The position numbers were made by a program, and so were the translations under genes. Below the pieces are notes generated by a model. That model was given only the letters and a program-made list of their open reading frames with translations, was not told the origin of the DNA and made no database searches. Positions 7,400-16,743 of a DNA stretch of 64,000 nucleotides are shown piece by piece; position 1 is the stretch's first letter, and each line of letters opens with the position of its first letter. The stretch lies in assembly GCF_016654015.1 (NCBI RefSeq), contig NZ_JAEPWM010000011.1:1-64000 (forward strand). Reading direction: 5' to 3'. This stretch comes from Ramlibacter ginsenosidimutans. Its GTDB lineage: Bacteria; Pseudomonadota; Gammaproteobacteria; Burkholderiales; Burkholderiaceae_C.

Positions 7400-9865
7400 A
7401 TGGATGCGGGCGACGCCGGCGACACGCCGGGATCGCACGCGCTGGCGTGGCTGGCCACGCGCGGCTGGCAGGCCTTCGCGTTCCAGCGCGAGGTCTGGGA
7501 CGCGGTCGCGCAGGGACGCAGCGGCATGCTGCACGCCACCACCGGCTCGGGCAAGACCTACGCGGTGTGGCTGGGCATGCTCGACGCGTTGCTGCGGCGG
7601 CATCCGCCGGGACGCGGGGCCGAGCCGCTGCGCGTGATCTGGCTCACGCCCATGCGGGCACTGGCGTCCGACACGACCAAGGCGCTCACCGCCCCGCTCG
7701 CCGAGCTCGCGCCGAACTGGACCATCGGGCTGCGCACGGGCGACACGCCCAGCGCCGAGCGCGCGCGCCAGGACCGGCGCATGCCCACGGTGCTGGTGAC
7801 CACGCCGGAGTCGCTCACGCTGATGCTCACGCGCGAACACGCGCGCGAGGAGCTCTCGGGCGTCGAGTACGTCGTGATCGACGAGTGGCACGAGCTGGTG
7901 GGCAGCAAGCGCGGGGTGCAGGCGCAGCTGGCGCTGGCGCGCCTGCGCGGCTTCCATCCCGGCCTGGTCACCTGGGGACTGAGCGCCACGCTGGGCAACC
8001 TGGAAAGCGCGATGCACGTGTTGTGCGGGCCGCACCCGGAGCCCGCGCCGCGGCTGGTGCAGGGAAAGATCGACAAGACGCTCATCATCGACACGCTGAT
8101 CCCGCCCGACCCCGGCAAGTACTCGTGGGCCGGCCACCTGGGCGCGCGCATGCAGCAGCCCGTGGTCGAGGAGATCGAGCGCTCGGGCACCACGCTGGTG
8201 TTCACCAACGTGCGCTCGCAGGCGGAGGTCTGGTACCAGCTGCTGCTGGAGGCGCGGCCGCAGTGGGCGGGGCACATCGCGCTGCACCACGGCTCGCTGG
8301 ACAGGGCCACGCGGGAGTGGGTGGAGCAGGGCCTGAAGGAAGGCACGCTGCGCGCGGTCGTGGCGACCTCTTCACTCGATCTTGGCGTCGATTTCCTGCC
8401 GGTGGAACGCGTGCTGCAGATCGGCTCCGCCAAGGGCGTGGCGCGCATGATGCAGCGCGCCGGCCGCAGCGGTCACGCTCCGGGTCGCCCGAGCCGCGTG
8501 ACGCTGGTGCCGACCAACACCATGGAGATCATCGAGGCCGCCGCGGCCCGGCGGGCGGCCCAGGCCGGCCGCGTGGAGCAGCGCACGCCGCCTGACAAGC
8601 CGCTCGACGTGCTGGTGCAGCACATCGTCACCGTCGCCCTCGGCGGCGGCTTCCGCCCCGAGGACCTGCGCGAGGAAGTCACCAGCGCGTGGTCCTACCG
8701 CAAGCTCACGCGCGCCGAGTTCGAGTGGGCGCTGGCCTTCTGCGAGCGCGGCGGGGAGAGCCTGGGCGCCTATCCCGAGTACCACCGCATCGTGCGCGGC
8801 GCCGACGGCGTGTACCGCGTGAAGGACAGTGGCGTGGCCCGGCGCCACCGGCTGGGCGTGGGCACCATCGTGAGCGATGCGGCGATCCAGGTGAAGTACC
8901 TCACGGGCGCGAACATCGGCACGATGGAAGAGGGCTTCATCGCGCGGCTGAAGCCGGGCGACCACTTCTTCTTCGCCGGCCGGCTGCTGGAGTTCGTGCG
9001 CGTGCGCGACATGGCTGCCTACGTGCGCAAGGCCACGCGCAAGAAGGGCACGGTGCCGACCTGGCAAGGCAGCAAGATGGCGCTGTCCACCGAACTCTCG
9101 GATGCGGTGCTCGAGATGATGCAGCGCGCCGCGCAGGGCGACTTCTTCGAGCCCGAGCTGCAGGCCGCACGCCCCATGCTGCTGACGCAGCAGCGCCTGT
9201 CGCAGATCCCGACGCCGGACACGCTGCTGGTGGAGGCCTACCAGTCGCGCGAAGGCCAGCACCTCTACATCTATCCGTTCGCGGGCCGCAACGTGCACCT
9301 CGGGCTCGCGAGCCTGCTCGCCTGGCGCCTCGCGCGGGTCCAAGCCAACACCTTCAGCATCTCGATCAACGACTACGGCTTCGAGCTGGTGAGCGCCGCG
9401 CCCTTCGACATCGCGCCCGTGCTCGACCAGTCGCTTTTCTCCGCCACCGAGTTGATGCACGACGTGCTCGCGTCGCTCAATTCGAGCGAACTCGCACAGC
9501 GGCGCTTCCGCGAGATCGCGCGCGTGGCGGGGCTCATCTCCACCGGCTACCCCGGGCAGCCGAAGAGCGCGCGCCAGCTGCAGGCGTCCAGCGCGCTGTT
9601 CTACGAAGTATTCCGCAAGTACGACGCCGGCAATCTTCTGCTGAGCCAGGCGGAGAACGAAGTGCTCAGCCAGGAGCTGGAGCTCTCGCGCCTGGGCGAA
9701 ACCTTGCAGCGCATGCGCTCGCGCCGGCTGGTGTTCGCGCCGCTGCGCCACCCGAGCCCCATGAGCCTGCCGCTGATGGTGGAGCGCTTCCGCGAGCAGC
9801 TCACGACGGAGACGCTGGCGGCGCGGCTCGAGCGCATCCTCAAGGACATCGAGACCGAGCCTTGA
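7400..9865 (+). CDS. Lhr-type DEXH-box helicase (ligase-associated helicase family)
   Basis: An 821-residue superfamily 2 helicase resembling the bacterial ligase-associated Lhr group. Walker A is ATTGSGKT (Lys52), the Walker B box reads [14 protein letters not shown], motif III is LSATLGN, and motif VI is in [14 protein letters not shown]. The C-terminal half has the winged-helix and Lhr-core domain expected for the roughly 810-830 residue family. In many bacteria this helicase is encoded with an ATP-dependent DNA ligase, a metallo-beta-lactamase exonuclease and a phosphoesterase; none of these is adjacent here. Its role is presumed to be DNA repair. The start follows marR by 3 bases. Confidence 0.9.
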   Translation: MDAGDAGDTPGSHALAWLATRGWQAFAFQREVWDAVAQGRSGMLHATTGSGKTYAVWLGMLDALLRRHPPGRGAEPLRVIWLTPMRALASDTTKALTAPLAELAPNWTIGLRTGDTPSAERARQDRRMPTVLVTTPESLTLMLTREHAREELSGVEYVVIDEWHELVGSKRGVQAQLALARLRGFHPGLVTWGLSATLGNLESAMHVLCGPHPEPAPRLVQGKIDKTLIIDTLIPPDPGKYSWAGHLGARMQQPVVEEIERSGTTLVFTNVRSQAEVWYQLLLEARPQWAGHIALHHGSLDRATREWVEQGLKEGTLRAVVATSSLDLGVDFLPVERVLQIGSAKGVARMMQRAGRSGHAPGRPSRVTLVPTNTMEIIEAAAARRAAQAGRVEQRTPPDKPLDVLVQHIVTVALGGGFRPEDLREEVTSAWSYRKLTRAEFEWALAFCERGGESLGAYPEYHRIVRGADGVYRVKDSGVARRHRLGVGTIVSDAAIQVKYLTGANIGTMEEGFIARLKPGDHFFFAGRLLEFVRVRDMAAYVRKATRKKGTVPTWQGSKMALSTELSDAVLEMMQRAAQGDFFEPELQAARPMLLTQQRLSQIPTPDTLLVEAYQSREGQHLYIYPFAGRNVHLGLASLLAWRLARVQANTFSISINDYGFELVSAAPFDIAPVLDQSLFSATELMHDVLASLNSSELAQRRFREIARVAGLISTGYPGQPKSARQLQASSALFYEVFRKYDAGNLLLSQAENEVLSQELELSRLGETLQRMRSRRLVFAPLRHPSPMSLPLMVERFREQLTTETLAARLERILKDIETEP

Positions 9866-10034
9866 GCCGCAGCAGCGGAAGGCGGCCACGTGACGGCGGG
9901 CTGGTGACGCTCCTGCGCTGCCGGCTGCTCCTACGAAAGCTTGCAGCGCGCCCCGACGTCGTGCGTCTGTCCCGCTGGCTACATTGGGACCGTCGGCACT
10001 CGAGCCCCAAGGCGAGGCTCAGGGAGAAGAAGAG

Positions 10035-10505
10035 ATGCAACGCACTCGCGCATGCGCCGCGCTCGCAGCTTCGGCGGCGCTGCTCGCAACGCTCGCGGGC
10101 TGTGGCCGTGGTGAGACGCCGCCGCCCCGGCTGGCCCGGGCAGGGGGCGCCGGGAGCGCGCCGCACGCAGCGGCTGCCCTGCCGGCGACACCCGCGCCTG
10201 CCGCAGCGGCCGCTGCCGGCGCCTCGGATCGTCAGGCCGCGATCGACGGCAACGTCCACCGGCTCGGCGCCTCCCGCGGAACGAGCGTGTTCGATCCCGA
10301 CGCGCTGATTGCCGAAGAGGTGAAGGCGGCGCTAGTGACGCGCCCCGAGGTCGGTACCCCGGCGGAGGTGGTCGTGTCGAGCCGCGACGGCGCCGTGACG
10401 CTGCGGGGCCGGGTGCCGGACCCGCAGGCACGCGAGCGCGCCACGGAGATCGCCCGCCGCATCCGCAACGTGAGGGACGTCGACAACCAGCTCACCGTGG
10501 GCTGA
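10035..10505 (+). CDS. BON-domain lipoprotein
   Basis: A 156-residue exported protein. The start at 10035 follows AGGGAGAAGAAGAG and yields a lipoprotein signal peptide ending in LAGC with Cys23 as the lipidation site. A low-complexity Ala/Pro linker follows to about residue 75. The C-terminal 65 residues form a BON domain: VKAALVTRPEVGTPAEVVV, then the strand pattern DGAVTLRGRVPD and the closing VRDVDNQLTVG. BON proteins sit in the periplasm or outer membrane and are often stress-linked. A second BON lipoprotein occurs at 11835. Confidence 0.85.
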   Translation: MQRTRACAALAASAALLATLAGCGRGETPPPRLARAGGAGSAPHAAAALPATPAPAAAAAAGASDRQAAIDGNVHRLGASRGTSVFDPDALIAEEVKAALVTRPEVGTPAEVVVSSRDGAVTLRGRVPDPQARERATEIARRIRNVRDVDNQLTVG

Positions 10506-10565
10506 TTCGCAGCGGAAGGCAGGAAGACGCAGGGCCGCCGGCGGCAGCGGCCTGGGCCTGCAACG

Positions 10566-11750
10566 CTAGGCTTGCGAGGTGGCGGCGTCGGCGTCGTGCG
10601 GTGCGTGGCGGTCCGCGTCCGGCGGCTCGCCTGCCTCAGGGTCCTTCTCGTCCGCCGCGTGCTGCGGCGCAGGCGAGCGCGCCTCCCGGATCACGTCGTG
10701 GACGTAGCGCAGTTTCTCCAGTGCCGCACCGGAGAGGGCGAAGGGATACGCGTCTTCCTGGCCGAGGCTGCGGTTCAGGCTGTTCACCAGCAAGGTGAGC
10801 GGCACCCATTGATCCACCAGCGCATCGAAGTCGGGACTCGCGGTCTCCAGCGGATTCAGCACTTCCTCGACGTCCTGCCCCTGGCCCGGGAGCGCGAGGT
10901 GCGTGTTGTACGAGGCGGCGGTCTCCAGCAGATCCACCATGTGGAGGTAGTGCGCCCAGGTCTCGGCCCAGTCCTCCCACGGGTGCGAGCTCGCGTATTC
11001 GCTCACGTACTCCTGCTGCCAGCCTTCGCGCGTGCCGCCGCGTGCATAGTGTTCCTGCAGCGACTGCTGGTAGTCGGTGCGCTCGTCGCCGAAGCGCTCG
11101 CGGAAGCTGTCCTGCCGTCCCCCCTCGGCGATCAGCCGATCCCAGTAGTAGTGGCCCGACTCATGGCGGAAGTGCCCGAGCAGCGTGCGGTAAGGCTCGT
11201 GCATCTCCACGCGGCGCTTCATGCGCTCGGCGTCGTCCGCTTCGCTCACGTTGATCGTGATCAGGCCGTCGGCGTGCCCGGTCATGACCGGCTGCCCCGG
11301 CATGTCGGCGAGGAATTCGAAGATCGGGCCGTCCGCCTCGCCGTTCGCAGGGGCCGAGTTCAGCAGCCCCAATCGTCCGAGCGAGTAGAAGAGGCGGCGC
11401 TTCGCGGCCTCCAGGCGATACCAGCGACCGGGGTTCTCGGGTTGCGAGAGATCGGGCAGCACGCGAGTGAGGCGGCACGACGCGCACAGCGGATTCGGGT
11501 CCGCCTGGGGCACCATGAAGTTGCACAGGCTCGCGGTCGCATGGTTCTGGCACAGCCGGTAGTGGGCGGGCGAGGGCGTGCGGCCGCGCACGCGCGGGCG
11601 CCACAGCGTGTCGTCGGCGGGCGTGACCGGCTCGATCGCGGCGAGGTTCAGGCGATCGGCCAGGAAGCCGAGGGCGCTCTCGCATTGCAGGCACTTGGTG
11701 TTCTCGAAGAACAGCGGATGCCCGCAGTACTGGCAATGGAAGGTTTTCAT
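10566..11750 (-). CDS. Putative zinc-binding metallopeptidase with N-terminal zinc ribbon
   Basis: A 394-residue cytoplasmic protein. The N terminus is a zinc ribbon (CQYCGHPLFFENTKCLQC), followed by a second cysteine set (LCNFM, LCASC). The catalytic motif H-E-x-x-H is present as HFRHESGHYYWDRL around residue 195, with a later conserved ERTDYQ and EDWAETWAHYLH. This matches the putative zinc-binding metallopeptidase family (Peptidase_Mx type). The C-terminal 40 residues are acidic and low-complexity. It stands alone, downstream of a terminator that closes the BON operon on the same strand. The substrate is unknown. Confidence 0.85.
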   Translation of the reverse strand: MKTFHCQYCGHPLFFENTKCLQCESALGFLADRLNLAAIEPVTPADDTLWRPRVRGRTPSPAHYRLCQNHATASLCNFMVPQADPNPLCASCRLTRVLPDLSQPENPGRWYRLEAAKRRLFYSLGRLGLLNSAPANGEADGPIFEFLADMPGQPVMTGHADGLITINVSEADDAERMKRRVEMHEPYRTLLGHFRHESGHYYWDRLIAEGGRQDSFRERFGDERTDYQQSLQEHYARGGTREGWQQEYVSEYASSHPWEDWAETWAHYLHMVDLLETAASYNTHLALPGQGQDVEEVLNPLETASPDFDALVDQWVPLTLLVNSLNRSLGQEDAYPFALSGAALEKLRYVHDVIREARSPAPQHAADEKDPEAGEPPDADRHAPHDADAATSQA

Positions 11751-11762
11751 CGACGGGAGACC

Positions 11763-11802
11763 GGAAAGAAAACGGGCAGGCCGCCGGGGGGCTGCCTGCC
11801 CG
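11763..11802 (-). terminator. Rho-independent terminator after the BON lipoprotein gene
   Basis: Read on the minus strand, a 9-base stem CGGGCAGGC/GCCTGCCCG (11794-11802 pairing with 11773-11781) is followed by TTTTCTTTCC. It lies between the BON gene ending at 11835 and the metallopeptidase starting at 11750, so it separates the two transcripts. Confidence 0.75.
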
Positions 11803-11834
11803 CGAGGGCGGCGCGCCGCCCCGTGCGATGAAGC

Positions 11835-12149
11835 TTACGGACGCACGATCAGGTTGTTGCGCACTTCGCGCACGCCCTTGGTGCTGGCCGCGACGCGGCT
11901 GGCCTCGTCCTTCTCGTGCTGGGACTTGGCAAACCCGGACAGGGCCACCGTGCCATTGAGCGCGTCCACGTTGATGGACATGCCGCCGGTGTCCTTGTCT
12001 TCGAGCAGCTTGGCCTTCACGGCGGTGCTGATCTCGCGGTCCTGGACGTACTGGCCGGCGTTCGTCTGGCCACGCCACACGGCGCAGCCGCTGGTGGCGA
12101 GCGTCAGCCCGGTGAGGATCGCCAGGGCGATGGTGCGGGTTTGCTTCAT
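11835..12149 (-). CDS. BON-domain lipoprotein
   Basis: A 104-residue exported lipoprotein. The ATG at 12149 has the ribosome binding site AGGGAGTT just upstream and gives the signal peptide MKQTRTIALAILTGLTLATSGC with the lipid-modified Cys22. The rest is one BON domain (ISTAVKAKLLEDKDTGGMS, then LNGTVALSGFAKS and the closing VREVRNNLIVRP). It resembles OsmY-type periplasmic stress proteins in architecture. It is separated by about 90 bases from the membrane-protein group upstream on the same strand. Confidence 0.88.
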   Translation of the reverse strand: MKQTRTIALAILTGLTLATSGCAVWRGQTNAGQYVQDREISTAVKAKLLEDKDTGGMSINVDALNGTVALSGFAKSQHEKDEASRVAASTKGVREVRNNLIVRP

Positions 12150-12242
12150 GGGAACTCCCTTCCTTTGCAGGTTGCTTGTGATTCGGTGCAGGTGCGCCAC
12201 GACGGCCACCGCGATCGCACCTTACCTGCGGGGGAAGGGCTT

Positions 12243-12716
12243 TCAGTCAGGACGCTGCTGATCCTTTCGGTAGTCCGCCGCCGACATGGCGGCCGTGAAC
12301 AGGTTGGACAGCTGCGAGGACTTGAGCAGCGCCACGATGACCGTCGTCACCGAGATCAGCTTCCAGGGGCGCGCCAGCATCAGCAGCGCACCGGCAGCGA
12401 ACGAAACCCCCAGCATCTGCATCGGCTTGCGTTGCGCGTACTTCTGCAGCAGCGGCTCGGCGAGGTCCACCGCCATGTGCGCCGGGTGATAGCGCCACCA
12501 GGTGCGCAGCGCGTGCAGCAGGTGGCCCATCCAGCCGCTGCCCGGATCCGGCGGCTCCTCCTCGTCCGAGTCGGCGTACGCCGCCGGGTCGGCGAAGCTG
12601 CCCGCTGCCCGCGCACGGGGCGGCTCCTCGTGCGGGTCGTGCCGACGCTCGCGCCGCGCGACGTAGTCGAGGATGGCCTGCCGGTTGCGGTCAAGCTTGT
12701 CACTGGCGTCAGACAT
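12243..12716 (-). CDS. Hypothetical membrane-associated protein
   Basis: A 157-residue protein of unknown function. The N terminus (MSDASDKLDRNRQAILDYVA) is charged and helical, residues 30-60 are acidic and Pro-rich, and the C-terminal half holds one or two hydrophobic segments (QMLGVSFAAGALLMLA and WKLISVTTVIVALL). The ATG at 12716 is preferred to an upstream start because the family-like charged N terminus begins there. It follows a phage-holin-family gene and a DUF883-like gene on the same strand, an arrangement reminiscent of the enterobacterial yqjD-yqjE-yqjK cluster. It could occupy the YqjK-like position, but I cannot show homology. Confidence 0.65.
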   Translation of the reverse strand: MSDASDKLDRNRQAILDYVARRERRHDPHEEPPRARAAGSFADPAAYADSDEEEPPDPGSGWMGHLLHALRTWWRYHPAHMAVDLAEPLLQKYAQRKPMQMLGVSFAAGALLMLARPWKLISVTTVIVALLKSSQLSNLFTAAMSAADYRKDQQRPD

Positions 12717-12806
12717 GCATCTGCTCCTGGGCGCCGCCATGCGCGGGCCACGGTCGTCCATGGCGCGGTCGCAGAGCGCCGCCGCGCCGTACAGTGCCGG
12801 GGATCT

Positions 12807-13181
12807 TCATGAACGCGCGCCGATGGCGCGCAGCGCCCTCGCGTCAGCGTCGAGTTGCGCCTTGAGCTCCGCGAACGCCTTCTCGGGCAGCGGCTTGCGC
12901 GCCACCATGAACCCGATCACGGCGAGCACGAGCGCCACGAGGGGCACGATGACGAAGGCCCAGTGGAACTCCTGCTGCCCCGCGCCCAGCATCACGGCCA
13001 CGCCGGTGAGGATCAGGAACACCAGCAGCGCGAACAGCGTGATGCCCCACGCGACGGCGCGCACGGCGACCTCGCGTCCGAGCGACGACGCCTCGTCGCG
13101 CATCAGCGAGGCGTACCCCGCCACATGCTCCATCACCAGCTCCGGCTTGGCGATCAGCACCGAGAAGATCGGGTGCACCAT
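12807..13181 (-). CDS. Phage-holin-family / YqjE-like membrane protein
   Basis: A 124-residue protein with two transmembrane helices (about residues 44-66, GITLFALLVFLILTGVAVML, and 74-94, FVIVPLVALVLAVIGFMVA) and a charged C terminus. This is the layout of the Phage_holin_3_6/YqjE family, which in chromosomes usually has nothing to do with phage. It lies 10 bases downstream of the DUF883-like gene on the same strand, matching the yqjD-yqjE order. Its function is unknown, but the cluster is often linked to stationary phase or envelope stress. Confidence 0.78.
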   Translation of the reverse strand: MVHPIFSVLIAKPELVMEHVAGYASLMRDEASSLGREVAVRAVAWGITLFALLVFLILTGVAVMLGAGQQEFHWAFVIVPLVALVLAVIGFMVARKPLPEKAFAELKAQLDADARALRAIGARS

Positions 13182-13191
13182 GCTCCCCGCC

Positions 13192-13461
13192 TCAGAAGTA
13201 GCGGTCCTGCAGGTCGCGGCGGTGGCGCATGGCCAGGTACAGGCCCGCGACGGCGGCCCCGATGGCGGCGGCGATGAGCGCGGCCTTCAGCGGGTTGTCG
13301 GACACATAGCGCGTGCCCACATTGGCGTACTGGCCCACGGTGCGCTGCGCTGCGGACGCGCGGTCCGACATGCCGGAGCGCAGGTCCCTCATGGTGTTGC
13401 TGGCGCGTTCCAGCGCCTCGGAAGCCATCCTGCGGGTGCTGTCGAGAGATTCGTTCATCAT
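13192..13461 (-). CDS. DUF883 / ElaB-YqjD-like protein
   Basis: An 89-residue protein with an amphipathic, charged N-terminal half and a C-terminal membrane anchor containing [20 protein letters not shown], the signature end of the DUF883 (ElaB/YqjD) family. E. coli YqjD tethers ribosomes to the membrane in stationary phase; a similar role here is only an analogy. Two adjacent ATG codons (13461 and 13458) are possible starts. The first overlaps the stop of the DUF1328 gene by 4 bases, implying coupling. Confidence 0.8.
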   Translation of the reverse strand: MMNESLDSTRRMASEALERASNTMRDLRSGMSDRASAAQRTVGQYANVGTRYVSDNPLKAALIAAAIGAAVAGLYLAMRHRRDLQDRYF

Positions 13462-13661
13462 GTCGGTCCTCTTTTATCGGGGTTGTGCGTGCCTGGTTCG
13501 AATCGTCGCACGAGTCCCAGCGCGAAGGTGGCCGCCGAGAGGCCCGCGAACACGAAGAACAACAGCTTCGCGATGCCGGCGGCGTCCGCTGCCACGCCGC
13601 CGAACCCCAGCAACGCGGCAATGAGCGCGATGACCAGGAAAGCGACGGCGTAATGCAGCAC
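13458..13661 (-). CDS. DUF1328 family small membrane protein
   Basis: A 67-residue protein with two hydrophobic helices ([20 protein letters not shown] and [20 protein letters not shown]) separated by GGVAADAAG, the pattern of the DUF1328/YtjA family. The start is the GTG at 13661, decided by a strong AAGGAG four bases upstream and by family alignment; a longer frame starting with TTG has no such site. It is the first gene of a group that continues with the DUF883-like, YqjE-like and hypothetical genes, likely one transcript. Confidence 0.85.
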   Translation of the reverse strand: MLHYAVAFLVIALIAALLGFGGVAADAAGIAKLLFFVFAGLSAATFALGLVRRFEPGTHNPDKRGPT

Positions 13662-13807
13662 GAGACTCCTTGGGAACAGGTTGCGCGAACCGCGGGCAGG
13701 CAACGGCCCGCAGCCCGCCCTAGCTTAAGCATGGGCCCCGACGCCATGATCAGGGCGGCACGGAACCGACTGTAGTCGCTCCGGCGGGTGCGCCGGTAGG
13801 AGGCGGA

Positions 13808-15244
13808 CTACGCCCGCTCGGCCGTGGCCGGCTCCAGCCGCTCGGCCGGACTTTCCGGCGCCGGGCTGGCCGGCGCGGGGCCGGGCGGCCGCTGGCGCTT
13901 GGGCAGGGTGGCGAAGATGCGCGTGCCCTGGCCGGGGCGCGACTGGACGTTCAGCCGTCCGCCGGCGGCCTCGACGCGGTGGCGCATGCCGGCCAGTCCA
14001 TGCGTGCTCGGGCGTACGGTGCCGGGGTCGAAGCCCTGGCCGTCGTCGCGCACTTCCAGCTCCACGTGGTTGGGGAAGTCGTGCAGCGCGATGTCCACGC
14101 GCGTGGCTTCGGCGTACTTGCCCACGTTGGTGAGCGACTCCTGCACGGTGCGGTACACGGTCAGCTGCGCCGATTCGTCCAGCGCGGTCGTGTCGAGCAG
14201 GCAGTTCACCTCCAGGCCGGAGCGCTCGGAGAACTCGCGCGCGAGGATCTCCAACGCCGCGTTGAGGCCCAGGTTGGCCAGCGACGAGGGCCGCAGGTCC
14301 TCGATGATACGGCGCTTGAGCGCAATGCCGCTGTTGAGGGTCTCGGTCAGGTGCTGCAGCCGCTCGGCTGCCTCGGGCGACTGCGGGCCCAGGCGCGACT
14401 TCAGCCGCGCGACATCGAGCTTGGCCGCGGTGAGCAGGGCGCCGAGCTCGTCGTGGAGTTCGCGCGCGAGGTGGCCCCGTTCGTCTTCGCGCACCTGCTG
14501 CAGGTGGGTGGCGAGCTGCGCCAGCGATGCCGTGCGTTCGCGCACCTGCGATTCCAGCAGGTCGCGCTCCCGCTGCAGCACCGCCTGCTGCTGTTCGTCC
14601 GCCTCCCGCAGTCGCGTGGTCTGCCGCAGGTACAGGTAGAAGGCGGTGAGCGCGGCGAGGGCGACCAGCGCGATGCCGGCCCGTGCCAGGCGCAGCGAGT
14701 GCTGCACCTGGTCCTGGGCCGCGCCCATGGCCTGGGTGGCGCTTTGCACGAGGCGTCCCGCCTGCTCCCGGATGGCATCCATCTGCTCCTTGCCGACGTC
14801 GGTGAGGAGGACCGTCTGCCACGCCTGTTCGTTGCCCTGCTTGCGCATCCGCACGGAAAGATCCATCTCGGCGAGCTTGCGCTGCACGCTGCGCGTGAGC
14901 TGGGTGACCGTCGCCGCCTCCGGCGAGTCCGGGCCGTAGCTTCTTTGCAGCGCGTCGAGGGTCTTGCCGATCCCGGCGACCGCGGAGTTGTACGGCTCCA
15001 GGTAACGCGGGTCGCCGGTGAGCAGGAAGCCGCGGGAGCCGGTTTCCGCGTCGAGCACCTGCTGCAGCAGCCGGTTCACCTCGTTGCGCGTGCGCGTGCT
15101 GGCCTCGATGCGGTCGAGCGACGCGGTCGACTGGCGGTAGCCCGTTTCGTTGATAACGATGAGCACGAGCGCTGCCAGAAGTGCGAGGATAAGACTGATC
15201 GCACCCCGGGACGGGACAAATGATGACAGCGGCGTGACCCTCAA
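13808..15244 (-). CDS. CHASE3-domain NarX-type sensor histidine kinase
   Basis: A 478-residue membrane kinase. A transmembrane helix at about residues 16-32 is followed by a periplasmic CHASE3 domain (about 40-180, with LDAETGSRGFLLTGDPRYLEPY), a second transmembrane helix (188-206), a coiled coil, and a HisKA_3 domain whose phospho-acceptor is His264 in ARELHDELGALL. The ATP-binding domain has VQESLTNVGKYAEA (N box), DDGQGFDP (G1) and GLAGMRHRVEAAGG (G2). It is divergent from a NarL-type regulator gene 105 bases away, its probable partner. The stimulus is unknown. The C-terminal 35 residues are Pro/Ala-rich and disordered. Confidence 0.92.
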   Translation of the reverse strand: MRVTPLSSFVPSRGAISLILALLAALVLIVINETGYRQSTASLDRIEASTRTRNEVNRLLQQVLDAETGSRGFLLTGDPRYLEPYNSAVAGIGKTLDALQRSYGPDSPEAATVTQLTRSVQRKLAEMDLSVRMRKQGNEQAWQTVLLTDVGKEQMDAIREQAGRLVQSATQAMGAAQDQVQHSLRLARAGIALVALAALTAFYLYLRQTTRLREADEQQQAVLQRERDLLESQVRERTASLAQLATHLQQVREDERGHLARELHDELGALLTAAKLDVARLKSRLGPQSPEAAERLQHLTETLNSGIALKRRIIEDLRPSSLANLGLNAALEILAREFSERSGLEVNCLLDTTALDESAQLTVYRTVQESLTNVGKYAEATRVDIALHDFPNHVELEVRDDGQGFDPGTVRPSTHGLAGMRHRVEAAGGRLNVQSRPGQGTRIFATLPKRQRPPGPAPASPAPESPAERLEPATAERA

Positions 15245-15349
15245 GGCTCAACGGTGTGAATAGAATTCGCCCACGTCAATGACTCAAGGGTAGGCCATTT
15301 CGTTCCTGAAGTGGGGCACAATGAAACAGCTTGGCGTAGAAGGTGAAGC

Positions 15350-15982
15350 ATGATCAAAGTGGGCATTGTGGACGACCACGCCATCGTGCGGTCGGGACTC
15401 AAACAGTTCTTCTCCGAACAGGTCGACCTGCGCGTCGTCGGTGAAGCCGCGAGCGGACGCGAGGCGATCGATCTCGTGCGCACCACGGAAATGGACGTGC
15501 TCGTCATGGACTTGTCCATGCCGGGCCAGAGCGGCATCGATGCCCTGGGCATGATTCGCGCGAAAGCGCCCGACGTCGGCATCCTGATCCTCTCGGGATA
15601 CCCGGAGGAGCACTACGCGATGAACCTGATTCGCCAGGGCGCGAGCGGGTACTTGAACAAGGAATGCGAGCCGATGGAGATCGTCAACGCGATCCGCACC
15701 ATCGCGCTGGGCCGGCGCTACATCTCCCCGGCGGTCGCCGAGCTGCTCGCGCAGCAACTCAATCGCAAGGAAGGCGGCGCCCCGCACGAGCAGCTCTCCG
15801 AGCGCGAGTTCCAGGTGTTCCTCAAGCTCGCGAAGGGCGAGACGGCCGGCGACATCGCGAAGGCGCTGTCGCTGTCGGTGAAGACCGTGAGCACGTACCG
15901 CACGCGCCTGATGGAGAAGATGAACCTCTCCTCCAACAGCGACCTCACGTACTACGCGCTGAAGAACAAGCTGATCGACTGA
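15350..15982 (+). CDS. NarL/FixJ-family response regulator
   Basis: A 210-residue two-domain regulator. The receiver has the acidic pocket VDDH, the phosphorylation site Asp54 in VLVMDLSMPGQSG and the conserved Lys in YLNKECEP. The C-terminal LuxR-type helix-turn-helix begins at LSEREFQVFLKLAKGETAGD and includes LSLSVKTVSTYRTRLMEK. It is divergent from the CHASE3 kinase, forming a likely two-component pair. Targets are unknown. The downstream single-domain receiver gene on the opposite strand may belong to the same signalling network. Confidence 0.93.
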   Translation: MIKVGIVDDHAIVRSGLKQFFSEQVDLRVVGEAASGREAIDLVRTTEMDVLVMDLSMPGQSGIDALGMIRAKAPDVGILILSGYPEEHYAMNLIRQGASGYLNKECEPMEIVNAIRTIALGRRYISPAVAELLAQQLNRKEGGAPHEQLSEREFQVFLKLAKGETAGDIAKALSLSVKTVSTYRTRLMEKMNLSSNSDLTYYALKNKLID

Positions 15983-15999
15983 TCCGGCATCCCCGGTCT

Positions 16000-16377
16000 T
16001 CAGGACCGGGCGGTGAGCGACAGGCAGTAGTCGACCAGCGCGTCGATCTCGTTGGACTTGTCGAACACCGCGTCGGCTCCGAGCTGGGCGCAGCGGCTGC
16101 GCATGTCGGCGGTGGCATAGTTGCTCAGCACCACCACCCGCTGGCCCTTGCCGCGCGCCTGCGCGGCCGCGAGCACGCCGAGGCCGCTGCCTTGCTTGAG
16201 GAACAGGTCGACGACCAGCAGTTCCCACGCATGCGGATGGGCGGCGAGCCATGCGACGGCCGCACTCTCCGTCTCCGCCCATCCCAGGGTGCGCACCGAC
16301 GCCAGTTCCTCCAGCGCCGCCACGAGATTTTCGCGGATGGTCGCGTTGTCTTCGACGATGTAGGTGGGCAGGTTCAC
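16000..16377 (-). CDS. Single-domain response regulator
   Basis: A 125-residue receiver protein without an output domain. It starts LPTYIVEDNATIRENL, has the phosphorylation Asp in LLVVDLFLKQGSG, a conserved Ser in VVVLSNYAT and the Lys in AVFDKSNE. The GTG at 16377 is chosen because receivers normally begin a few residues before the first strand; an upstream GTG would add an unstructured Arg-rich tail. It is convergent with the NarL-type regulator, 17 bases away. A frameshifted relative of this protein lies at 62730-63059. Confidence 0.85.
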   Translation of the reverse strand: MNLPTYIVEDNATIRENLVAALEELASVRTLGWAETESAAVAWLAAHPHAWELLVVDLFLKQGSGLGVLAAAQARGKGQRVVVLSNYATADMRSRCAQLGADAVFDKSNEIDALVDYCLSLTARS

Positions 16378-16587
16378 TGCTGCGGGATCCGTTTGCGCGC
16401 GCCGCTCGCCCCGGCGCGGTGCGCGCGCGGATTGTGCCAGCCCTCCCACGTGCGCACGGTAAGAAGCGTCCTACCGCGGCCCCTGCGCGCATGGACAGCA
16501 TGCGGCGCGGGCCGCCGACGCGCGCCGCGCCTTGCAGCCGCCATGCTGTCGTGCAAGACGGGCGAGCCCTGCCGCCGTCGCCTCCAC

Positions 16588-16743
16588 ATGAAGCTGATCC
16601 TGCAAACCGTCGTCGTCTTCCTCGGCACCATGCTGGCCGCGGCGCTCGTGGCGCTGGGCGCGCCTGGCGATGCGGCCGTGCAGATCGCCGTGCAGTCGCC
16701 GCCGCCGCAACTCGTGGCCGGCCTCTTCGGCGTCAATCCCTAG
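16588..16743 (+). CDS. Small hypothetical membrane peptide
   Basis: A 51-residue open frame whose translation begins MKLILQTVVVFLGTMLAAAL, which looks like a signal anchor or single membrane helix, and ends in a short Pro-containing tail. It lies in an otherwise empty 350-base gap and overlaps the 3' end of moeB on the opposite strand by 11 bases. No family is recognised and no clear ribosome binding site is seen, so it may not be expressed. Confidence 0.3.
   Translation: MKLILQTVVVFLGTMLAAALVALGAPGDAAVQIAVQSPPPQLVAGLFGVNP

Noticed and set aside
12807-13181. Prophage, from the holin-family gene
   Set aside because: No other phage genes are present, and this family (YqjE-like) is normally chromosomal next to DUF883 proteins.
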